This document shows positions 1 to 6,323 of a stretch of DNA of 17,834 nucleotides, piece after piece (positions within the stretch are counted from its first letter, which is position 1; every line of letters begins with the position of its first letter). Location of the stretch: NCBI GenBank assembly GCA_964403795.1, contig CAYOHP010000133.1, positions 1 through 17,834 of the forward strand, read 5' to 3'. Source of the stretch: CAYOHP01 sp964403795 [NCBI: uncultured bacterium] (GTDB taxonomy: Bacteria > Muiribacteriota > UBA6191 > CAZXTJ01). A program made the translations under genes and the position numbers. Below the pieces are notes generated by a model, which was not told the origin of the DNA, searched no databases, and was given only the letters and a program-made list of their open reading frames with translations.

Positions 1-50
1 CCGGGCTCCCGGGCGGGCTTCCCGGATCGGGGGACCCGGTCCGCTCCCTA

Positions 51-64
51 CCCGCCCGGGCGGG
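51..64. terminator. 14-bp palindrome just after the protease stop
   Basis: CCCGCCCGGGCGGG is a perfect 14-bp palindrome beginning two bases after the protease stop codon on the minus strand. It is followed by more G/C-rich symmetric sequence toward the window edge (1-25). There is no T-tract, so it is at best a transcript-end hairpin or Rho-independent-like pause. It could equally be a chance product of extreme GC content. Confidence 0.25.
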
Positions 65-65
65 G

Positions 66-3000
66 TCATCGCCAGGCGAGCACCGCGGTCCCGGCGGGCA
101 GGGGGACCTTCCGGACCACCTTCCAGTCCGAGGTCGCGTGCAGGCGGGTCTCGGTGGCGCCGTTGGCAGGCGACATCCAGGTGAGCAGCGCGTGGGTTCC
201 GTCCGGGGAGAGGAGGGGAGCTCCCAGCACTGCACCAGGGCCGGTGAGGGTGTGCCGGAGGTCACCGTCCTCGAGGATCGCCACCCGGTCGGCCAGGAAC
301 CCGGCGGGATCGGCCGAGAGGAGCGCGGCCACCCGACCCTTGCCCAGAGGATGGAGGGACCTGGCTGCCGCGCCCGGCGCCAGCTCGCGGCGGCCGCCGC
401 TGCCCGGTCCGAAGCCGACCAGGCGCGTGTCCCGTTCGAGTCTCTCGATCGCCACGGCTCCTTCCCCCGCGAAGACCGCAGCCTCGGCTTCGGCCCCGGC
501 CCGCAGGTCCAGCCTCGTCGCCGCCCCGCTCGCCAGGTCGATCCGGTGCAACGAAGGCTTGCCGTCCAGTCGAGACCGGACCAGGGCTGCTCTGCCGTCG
601 CCGTCGAGGACCTGGGGCGAGTACCAGGTCCCTGCCAGGGCGAGGCTCCGCTTCCCCGCCACCACCAGGCGCCAGACCGCGCCCTGAGGCCGGACCTTCT
701 CGAGCAGCGTCATGGGCGGGGTCCCGTCGTCAGGCACGAACGGAGTCCCGTGGTGGTTCTCGTCGGCGAAAGTCTCGAGGATCACGGGGGCACCTGGGCC
801 ACCCGGGCCTGCCTCGACCAGCGCCAGGACGGCCTTCCCGGCCTTCCGCCCCGAGATCGCGACCCGGGAGAGGTCGGAGGCGAATCCGAGCTGTTCGACA
901 TCCAGGTCGCCGAGCTTCCCGCCGGTCACCGTCAGGAGGGTCCGCACCTTGCCGGTGGCGGCGTCGACGGAAGAGAACGTCTCCCGGCCCTGGCGGCCGT
1001 CCCGGTGCCGGATCAGCCCCGGGATGGAGCGGTGCCCGGGGGTGCCGGTGACGCCCACGGGCCGGGTGTCGCCGGCGAGGTCGGAGGTGGCGATCCGTTC
1101 GCCTGTTGCCACCACGAAGCGCTGGGTCGGGATCGGGGCGGGCGAGGGGGAAGGCGGGGAGCCGCGCCCGGGATCGGTTCCGGTGCCCGGCCCCGGCCCC
1201 GGTCCGGGCGGCCTGGAGCCCGGGGGCGAGGTGGGGGACGGAGGCGGGCGCGACCCGGGCGAGGACGTCGGCGTCGGGGTCGGCGAGGCGGGAGGACCGG
1301 GTGGCGCGATCGGAGCCGGGACCGGGTCGAAGCTCCCCGAGCAGAGCTTGCCGGTGACGAACTCGAGCAAGGTGCCGTGGGCGACCGAGGGCAAGCGCGA
1401 GGCGTGGCGCCAGATGAACTCGTAGGGGCCGCGGCCTCGAGGATCGGGTGGCTGGAGTGCGAAGCAGTTCTTGTTGTTCAGCGCCCGTCCCCACTCGTCG
1501 TAGAACCACGGACCGTCCTCGAGCGGGGGCACCGCCAGGCTGACCCAGGTGTCGATCAGGCGCCGGATCCTGGGGTCCTCCCAGGCGTCGGGGCGGGCCA
1601 GCAGGGCGGCGCAGTCCTCGGGCGCGGTGGGTGTCGGCGCCGGGGCCTTCACGATCGGGTCGGAGGTGGGATCCGGCGTCGGGACGGTGGTCGGGGTCGG
1701 GGGTGCCGGCGGCGGATCGTAGCGACCCGACGCGATCCTCCGCTCCAGCTCGGAGATGGCCGCCGGCAGCTGGATGAGCGGCCCGATCGGGAAGTCGGTA
1801 CGCAGCGGCAGGCCGGTCGAGACCAGGATGTCCCGCACCTCGTCGAGGGAGATGTCGGTCTTCTTCGCCACCAGGTGGGCGATCGCTCCCGCCACATGCG
1901 GCGCCGCCATCGAGGTGCCCTGGATCGAGGCGTAGCGCTCGCCGGCCATCGGATAGCTGCTGTAGATGTCGACCCCGGGGGCCGAGACCGTGGTGGCGGG
2001 GCCGTGGTTCGAGAACTCGGCGCGCCGGTCCTGGGAGTCGGTGGCGGCCACCGAGACCACCCGCCCGGAACGCGACAGGCCGTCGAAGCGGGCGGGCAGG
2101 CCGTTGTTGCCTGCGGACTTCACCACGATCGCCCCGGCCCGGGCCACGGCGTCGAGGAGCGGACGGTAGCTCGCCAGTTCTTCCTCGGCGTTGCGGTCGA
2201 GAGCGACTTCGAGGGCGGCCCGTTGCTCCGGGGTACCGGACAGCCAGCGGTCGCGGATCTCGGGCGGGATCCCCAGACCGAGGCTCATGTTGAGGATCCG
2301 GGCACCCGCTGCTAGGGCCCGCTCCACCCCCCCGGTGATCTCGGAGGTGGAACCGAGCGGCGGGCCTCCCGGCTGCTTGGGATAGAGCACCTGGAAGGCG
2401 ACCAGCCGCGATCCCGGCGCCACGCCCACGGTGCCCACCCGGTTGCCGCCCCGGGCCCCGATGGTCCCGGCGACGTGGGTTCCGTGGTCCAGGACCCGGT
2501 ACCGGTCCTCGTAGACGGCGTCCAGTTGCCGACTCGATCCGCTCCAGAAGCTGTGGCCCGCCTCCAGGCCGGAGGCGAGGTCCTCGTGTCCTTCGTCGGT
2601 CCCCGAATCGACCACCGCCACCAGGACGTCTCCCTGCGAGCGCTCCCAGGCCGCCGGGGCCCCGATCCGCTGGAGGCCCCAGTCGTCCAGGGTGTCGGCG
2701 TTGACCAGCGACGGGTCGTCGAAGGGGACCGCTCCCTGCACCACGAACTCGAGGCCGGCCGACCGGACGAGAGGGTTCTTCTCCAGGCGGAAACGGGCCG
2801 CCAACAGGGCTCCGGGTTCGACCTCGACCTGGAAGGCCGCCAGGCCGGGAATCCGTCCCACGATCGCGGGGGTGCGGGAAGCGCCGGCGGCGCGCCCCAC
2901 CGCCGCCAGGAGGGCCACCAGGTCGGGCTCGGTGGCGCCCGGGGCGAGCTGGACGAGCAAGGTGTCGGAGACCACCGGGGAGACCAGGCCGGGGGGCACG

Positions 3001-3197
3001 ACCAGCTTGGCGGGATCGAAGCCGCGCAACCAGGGAGTCGGTGCCGGGGCGAAGGGGCCGGGCGTCCCCGGTCGCGGCAACCACCGGTCGCGCTCGTTCC
3101 ACAGGAATCCGAGCGTCCCCACCATCAGGAGTAGACCGAGGAAGGAACGTCCCCTGCGCCTGCCGCCGAGTCCCCGATCCCCTGCAGAGCCACCCAT
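66..3197 (-). CDS. Modular S8 (subtilisin-like) serine protease with membrane anchor and C-terminal propeller-like region
   Basis: This is a 1043-residue subtilase that probably acts outside the cytoplasmic membrane. An arginine-rich N-terminus and hydrophobic segment (about 19-33) look like a signal anchor or signal peptide. A propeptide-like region (about 79-155) resembles I9-type inhibitors. The catalytic domain spans about 170-480: Asp197 in VVDSG, His238 in HGTHVAG, oxyanion Asn364 in SAGNNG and Ser429 in GTSMAAPH, so all key residues are present. There is extra helical sequence between about 307 and 355. A Pro/Thr linker (495-527), a small module with Cys529, Cys578 and Cys619, a longer Pro/Gly/Ser linker (624-691) and about 350 residues of repeated beta-rich, propeller-like sequence follow. 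The ATG is preceded by GGGGAGG at a suitable distance. It lies 66 bases after the kinase gene and is probably co-transcribed. Protease assignment is sure; substrate and C-terminal fold are unknown. Confidence 0.93.
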   Translation of the reverse strand: MGGSAGDRGLGGRRRGRSFLGLLLMVGTLGFLWNERDRWLPRPGTPGPFAPAPTPWLRGFDPAKLVVPPGLVSPVVSDTLLVQLAPGATEPDLVALLAAVGRAAGASRTPAIVGRIPGLAAFQVEVEPGALLAARFRLEKNPLVRSAGLEFVVQGAVPFDDPSLVNADTLDDWGLQRIGAPAAWERSQGDVLVAVVDSGTDEGHEDLASGLEAGHSFWSGSSRQLDAVYEDRYRVLDHGTHVAGTIGARGGNRVGTVGVAPGSRLVAFQVLYPKQPGGPPLGSTSEITGGVERALAAGARILNMSLGLGIPPEIRDRWLSGTPEQRAALEVALDRNAEEELASYRPLLDAVARAGAIVVKSAGNNGLPARFDGLSRSGRVVSVAATDSQDRRAEFSNHGPATTVSAPGVDIYSSYPMAGERYASIQGTSMAAPHVAGAIAHLVAKKTDISLDEVRDILVSTGLPLRTDFPIGPLIQLPAAISELERRIASGRYDPPPAPPTPTTVPTPDPTSDPIVKAPAPTPTAPEDCAALLARPDAWEDPRIRRLIDTWVSLAVPPLEDGPWFYDEWGRALNNKNCFALQPPDPRGRGPYEFIWRHASRLPSVAHGTLLEFVTGKLCSGSFDPVPAPIAPPGPPASPTPTPTSSPGSRPPPSPTSPPGSRPPGPGPGPGTGTDPGRGSPPSPSPAPIPTQRFVVATGERIATSDLAGDTRPVGVTGTPGHRSIPGLIRHRDGRQGRETFSSVDAATGKVRTLLTVTGGKLGDLDVEQLGFASDLSRVAISGRKAGKAVLALVEAGPGGPGAPVILETFADENHHGTPFVPDDGTPPMTLLEKVRPQGAVWRLVVAGKRSLALAGTWYSPQVLDGDGRAALVRSRLDGKPSLHRIDLASGAATRLDLRAGAEAEAAVFAGEGAVAIERLERDTRLVGFGPGSGGRRELAPGAAARSLHPLGKGRVAALLSADPAGFLADRVAILEDGDLRHTLTGPGAVLGAPLLSPDGTHALLTWMSPANGATETRLHATSDWKVVRKVPLPAGTAVLAWR
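1125..1328 (-). other. Low-complexity Pro/Gly/Ser/Thr linker of the protease
   Basis: Residues about 624-691 of the protease are almost entirely Pro, Gly, Ser, Thr and Arg. At the DNA level this is a stretch of imperfect GC-only repeats. It separates the three-cysteine module from the C-terminal propeller-like region. A shorter Pro/Thr linker lies at about 1617-1715, between the catalytic domain and the cysteine module. Such linkers are usual in secreted multidomain hydrolases. Repeat slippage here could make linker length vary between strains. Confidence 0.75.
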
Positions 3198-3212
3198 GGA
3201 GCCTCCCCGAGC

Positions 3213-3229
3213 CCGGTCGATCCGACCGG
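3213..3229. promoter_or_regulatory. Perfect 7-bp inverted repeat with 3-base spacer in the kinase-protease gap
   Basis: The sequence CCGGTCG-ATC-CGACCGG is a perfect inverted repeat in the 66-base gap between the kinase stop and the protease start. As RNA it would form a 7-bp hairpin with a three-base loop and no U-tract. As DNA it is operator-sized. It sits just downstream of a TACTCT hexamer on the minus strand (3234-3239) that could be a weak -10 box, and upstream of the GGGGAGG ribosome binding site. It may be an operator, an mRNA processing or stabilising hairpin, or chance in GC-rich DNA. Confidence 0.35.
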
Positions 3230-3263
3230 CGAGAGAGTATCCGAAGCCGGTGGCGGTGGCGGA

Positions 3264-4319
3264 CTACCCCAGCAGCCAGGCGAGTACGAGGGCCCCGGCC
3301 ACCGCTCCGGCCACCCAGGTCCAGGGGACCCGGCCGGCCTCCGGTCGGCCCGGGACGGCGGCCGGGCGGGTGCGGCCCTGGGAGGCGCGCCGCGCCCGGG
3401 CCTTGCCCTGGGTGTCGGTCGGGTCGCGGGGCTTCACCTCGAGTTCGGGCAGGGCCAGGGTCTGGAGACCGGTGAGCCCTTCGAGCGCCTCGACCACCGC
3501 GGCCATCGACGGGAAGCGACGGGTCGGCTCGGATTCGAGCATGCGGAGCACGATGGCACGGAGCGCCGCGTGGTCCGGGAGGTAGTCGGGCTTGATCTTC
3601 CCGATCAGCTGGTTCCGGAACAGCTCGTCGGGGGATCGCCCCTCGATCGGGCGCCGGCCCGAGAGCATCTCGAAGAAGAGCACCCCGAGCGAGTACTGGT
3701 CGGCCGGCTCCTCGGCGGGCTCGCCCTTGGCGTACTCGGGCGCGATGTACTCGGGCGTGCCCATCATGATCCCGCTGCCGGTACGCAGCGAGTGCCCGGT
3801 CCGGTCCTTGGCGACCCCCAGGTCGCCGAGCACCCAGCGCTGGTCGGAGGAGCGGTAGAAGATGTTGGCGGGCTTCACGTCCCGGTGGACGATGCCGGCC
3901 TGGTGCAGGGCCCCGAGCCCGAGCGCGATCTGGCGGGCCACCTCGACGGCTTCGCAGGCCTGGAAGCAGACCCGGTCGGCGAGTACCTGGTCGAGGTCCT
4001 TGTCGTCCATCAGCTCGTAGGCGATGTAGAGCTTCCCCTCCACTTCGCCGGCGTCGTAGATCCCGATCACGTTGGGATGGCGCACCCGGGTGGCGAGCGA
4101 GGCCTCCTGCACGAAGCGCTCCCGGCCGAGCGGGTCGACGATCCCCGCGAAGAGCTTCAGGGCGACCGGGATCTCGTGCTCGACCTCCACCGCCGAGTAC
4201 ACGAAACCGGCTCCGCCCTGTCCGAGCTTCTTCACCAGCCGGTAGGACCCGATCCGTCGGCCGCCCTCGGGATCGGTGCCCGCGGGGGTGTCGGATCGGG
4301 GCTCCACGCCGCCCGTCAC
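3264..4319 (-). CDS. Hanks-type serine/threonine protein kinase with C-terminal membrane anchor
   Basis: This is a 351-residue eukaryotic-like Ser/Thr kinase. The glycine loop is GQGGAGFVY (33-41), followed by the ATP-binding lysine Lys55 (VALK), Glu72 of helix C, the catalytic loop HRDVKPAN (145-152), DLG in place of DFG (166-168), GTPEYIAPE (187-195) and Asp207 of the F helix. A basic, proline-containing juxtamembrane stretch (about 296-330) leads to one TM segment (about 331-350) at the very C-terminus, so there is no extracellular sensor domain. I chose the GTG at 4319 because it overlaps the fdhD stop as GTGA and is preceded by GGAGG seven bases upstream. A longer reading from 4427 would run 112 bases into fdhD and adds only low-complexity residues. 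The HRD arginine suggests regulation by activation-loop phosphorylation. Substrates are unknown; the adjacent protease is one candidate partner (inference). Confidence 0.93.
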   Translation of the reverse strand: MTGGVEPRSDTPAGTDPEGGRRIGSYRLVKKLGQGGAGFVYSAVEVEHEIPVALKLFAGIVDPLGRERFVQEASLATRVRHPNVIGIYDAGEVEGKLYIAYELMDDKDLDQVLADRVCFQACEAVEVARQIALGLGALHQAGIVHRDVKPANIFYRSSDQRWVLGDLGVAKDRTGHSLRTGSGIMMGTPEYIAPEYAKGEPAEEPADQYSLGVLFFEMLSGRRPIEGRSPDELFRNQLIGKIKPDYLPDHAALRAIVLRMLESEPTRRFPSMAAVVEALEGLTGLQTLALPELEVKPRDPTDTQGKARARRASQGRTRPAAVPGRPEAGRVPWTWVAGAVAGALVLAWLLG

Positions 4320-5161
4320 GGGACCGCCTCCGATCGCCGGCCCGGTACCCCCGCACCGAGACGAGCCGCGCCAGAGTAGACGTTCCCGCTCCCGGCGCGC
4401 AGGAACCCCACCAGGGTGATCCCGCACTCCCCGGCCAGTTCGATCGCCAGGGACGAGGGAGCGGAGACGAAGGCCACCACCGGGATCCCGGCCATGGCGG
4501 CCTTCTGGACGATGTCGAAGGAACCCCGGCTGGTGGTCACCAGCACCGGGGGAGGGGGCCAGACCCCCGACAGCAGGGCTGCCCCCACCGCCTTGTCGAC
4601 CGCGTTGTGCCGGCCCACGTCCTCGGCCGCGAAGCGGAGGGTGCCGTCGGGATCGAAGAGGCCGGCGGCGTGGAGTCCCCCGGTAGCCGCGAACCCCGCC
4701 TGGTGGGCGGACAGCGCTTCGGGCATCGAGAGCAGGGTGGCGGCATCGATCCGGGGTCCCTCGGGAACCGGGGGGCAGGCCGCCCGCACCTTCTCGACCG
4801 CCAGCGATCCGCAGACCGCGCAGCCCGAGGCGACGAGGCCGCTACGCAGGGTCCGGGCGGGGTCGAAGGCCACCCCCCGGGCCAGCCGGATCTCGGCGGT
4901 GTTCCTGGCCTCGGCGACCTGGCTCCGGGTGCAGACCACCACTTCGTCGAGGTCATGGGGGGAGGCCAGGATCCCCTCGCCGACCGCGAACCCGGCGGCC
5001 AGGGCCCGGTCGTCGCCCGGGGTACGCATCAGGACGCCGAGGTCCACCCCCTGGACCAGGATGCGGATCGGTGCCTCGACCGCCACCTCGTCGATCTCCG
5101 GGGGCGCGAGGCCGCCTTCCCCCAGACGCCGTCTCCTGACCTCGCGAGCCGAGCCTGGCAC
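4316..5161 (-). CDS. fdhD: Formate dehydrogenase accessory sulfurtransferase FdhD
   Basis: FdhD transfers sulfur from the cysteine desulfurase IscS to the molybdenum/tungsten bis-MGD cofactor, which activates formate dehydrogenases and some related oxidoreductases in the cytoplasm. The 281-residue length matches the family (about 260-280). Hallmarks are visible: the CxxC sulfur-transfer motif SGCAVCGS (Cys114, Cys117), TGGLHAA (160-166), EDVGRHNAVDK (180-190) and the SAPSSLAIELA block near 233-243. The start is a GTG directly after an in-frame TGA; there is no strong Shine-Dalgarno sequence, and no earlier start is possible. The 3' end is coupled to the kinase gene by a GTGA overlap. No formate dehydrogenase or molybdopterin gene lies in the window, so the target enzyme must be encoded elsewhere. 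Family call is very secure. Confidence 0.96.
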   Translation of the reverse strand: MPGSAREVRRRRLGEGGLAPPEIDEVAVEAPIRILVQGVDLGVLMRTPGDDRALAAGFAVGEGILASPHDLDEVVVCTRSQVAEARNTAEIRLARGVAFDPARTLRSGLVASGCAVCGSLAVEKVRAACPPVPEGPRIDAATLLSMPEALSAHQAGFAATGGLHAAGLFDPDGTLRFAAEDVGRHNAVDKAVGAALLSGVWPPPPVLVTTSRGSFDIVQKAAMAGIPVVAFVSAPSSLAIELAGECGITLVGFLRAGSGNVYSGAARLGAGVPGRRSEAVP

Positions 5162-5224
5162 TCAGACCGCCCGTCCGACACATGGGATGCACGGGACCAC
5201 CGACTGGTGAGAACGGTCACGATC

Positions 5225-5253
5225 TTCCCGGGAAGGCCGGTTGCGGGTACTCT
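5225..5253 (+). promoter_or_regulatory. Possible promoter for the DHH phosphoesterase gene, giving a very short leader
   Basis: In the 102-base divergent gap between fdhD and the DHH phosphoesterase gene, TTCCCG (5225-5230) and TACTCT (5248-5253) are spaced 17 bases apart. Each matches the sigma-70 consensus at only three of six positions. If used, transcription would begin about 4 bases before the ATG at 5264. That would give a near-leaderless mRNA and fits the lack of a Shine-Dalgarno sequence. The prediction is weak because promoter consensus is unknown for this organism. Confidence 0.22.
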
Positions 5254-5263
5254 GGCCCCGGAC

Positions 5264-6280
5264 ATGCCAAGACCAGTCTCCGAGACCATCCAGAGCCTGA
5301 AACAACACCTCGGCACCCATCGCCGGTACCTCCTCACCACCCACGTCGGTCCCGACGGGGACGGCCTGGGCAGCGCCCTGGCGCTCTCGAGCCTGCTCCG
5401 CCACATGGGAAAGGAGGCCATGGTGGTGGTGGTGGACCCGCTCCCCGAGAAGTTCGGGTTCCTGCTCGAAGGGTTCCCCGAGGATACCTTGAGGAGCTAT
5501 CCCCAGGAGATCGGGCCCGCCGAGCTGGCCGGGTTCGATACCGTGGTGCTGCTCGATTGCGGGGTCTGGGCCCGGCTGGGGCCGCTGCTCGAAGCCCTCG
5601 ACCTGAAGAAGGCCTCCACGGTCTGCATCGACCACCACGTGTCGAGCGAGGACCCGGCCGAGATCACCATCCTCGACGAGCGCGCCACCGCCACGGCGAC
5701 CCTGGTGCACCGGTTGTTCCAGGAGTGGGGCGTGCCGATCGGGAAGCCCGAGGCCACCGCCCTGTACGTGGCGCTGATGACCGAGACCGGGTCGTTTCGG
5801 TTCTCGAACACCGATCCGATGGTGCACCGCACGGTGGCCGACCTGCTGGCGGCCGGGGTGGTCCCCGACCGGGTCTACCGCACCCTCTACGAGGAGAAGC
5901 CGCTCTCGGCGCTGCGGCTGACCGGGCACGGATACCGCACCATGCGGATCGAGGCCGACGGGGCGGTGGTCGTGACCTCGCTCGGGAAGGCTACCTTCCA
6001 GGAGTTCGGGGCCGAGCCGGAGGACGCCGACGGGCTGGTGAACCAGATCCTGGCGCTCAAGGGCGCCCAGGTGGCGATCCTGGTCTATGAACGGCCCCAG
6101 GGCGGCATCAAGGTGAGCTTCCGGTCCAAGCACGACGTCGACGTCCAGAAGCTGGCGGCGCGGCTGGGCGGCGGCGGGCACCGCAAGGCCGCGGGGGCCA
6201 CCCTGGACACGACCCTCGAGGAGGCGGTGGAGCAGGTGGTGGGCCTGGCGGTCGCGGCGGTCTCGGCCCGCCCGGCCTGA
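5264..6280 (+). CDS. nrnA: DHH/DHHA1 phosphoesterase, NrnA-like (nanoRNase / pAp phosphatase)
   Basis: This 338-residue cytoplasmic enzyme belongs to the bifunctional oligoribonuclease/3',5'-bisphosphate nucleotidase family. NrnA degrades 2-5-nt RNAs to mononucleotides and dephosphorylates pAp from sulfate assimilation. The DHH domain shows THVGPDGDGLGS (26-37; His27, Asp31, Asp33), Asp98 in LLDCG, and the namesake DHH at 123-125. The substrate-binding DHHA1 domain ends with GGGGHRKAAG (302-311). The motif usually read as TDTGSF is TETGSFRF here (Glu174 replacing Asp), a conservative change. I chose the ATG at 5264: upstream in-frame sequence lies antisense to fdhD and looks non-coding. The gene is followed after 43 bases by a large TPR gene on the same strand. 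Family is secure; relative activity on nanoRNA, pAp or cyclic-dinucleotide products cannot be judged. Confidence 0.92.
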   Translation: MPRPVSETIQSLKQHLGTHRRYLLTTHVGPDGDGLGSALALSSLLRHMGKEAMVVVVDPLPEKFGFLLEGFPEDTLRSYPQEIGPAELAGFDTVVLLDCGVWARLGPLLEALDLKKASTVCIDHHVSSEDPAEITILDERATATATLVHRLFQEWGVPIGKPEATALYVALMTETGSFRFSNTDPMVHRTVADLLAAGVVPDRVYRTLYEEKPLSALRLTGHGYRTMRIEADGAVVVTSLGKATFQEFGAEPEDADGLVNQILALKGAQVAILVYERPQGGIKVSFRSKHDVDVQKLAARLGGGGHRKAAGATLDTTLEEAVEQVVGLAVAAVSARPA

Positions 6281-6287
6281 GCTTGGC

Positions 6288-6303
6288 CCGGGACCGGTCC
6301 CGG
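6288..6303. repeat. 16-bp perfect palindrome between the DHH phosphoesterase gene and the TPR gene
   Basis: CCGGGACCGGTCCCGG is a perfect 16-bp palindrome without spacer, located 8 bases after the phosphoesterase stop and about 20 bases before the TPR start. With no loop and no following T-tract it is a poor intrinsic terminator. Its symmetry and place make it a candidate operator for the TPR gene, but GC-rich palindromes also arise by chance at this composition. Confidence 0.35.
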
Positions 6304-6323
6304 AGCACGCTTCCACTGGAACC

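Noticed and set aside
138-2315. A 725-residue plus-strand frame opposite the protease
   Set aside because: No domain and composition typical of antisense frames; the opposite strand carries the full S8 catalytic set.
730-4356. A 1208-residue minus-strand frame spanning the kinase and protease genes
   Set aside because: It is in another frame of two real genes, is mainly Arg, Gly and Pro, and crosses the kinase-protease gap without any domain. It is a composition artefact.
4320-4427. An extra 36-residue N-terminus for the kinase from an upstream start
   Set aside because: It would lie fully inside fdhD and lacks conserved residues. The GTG at 4319 has GGAGG at the right distance and a classic GTGA overlap.
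4607-5263. An N-terminal extension of the DHH phosphoesterase
   Set aside because: The extra sequence is antisense to fdhD and has no motif; the DHH domain begins normally from the ATG at 5264.
5420-5437. GTG/TGG trinucleotide run
   Set aside because: It encodes a run of valines in a core beta strand of the DHH domain, so it is explained by the protein.
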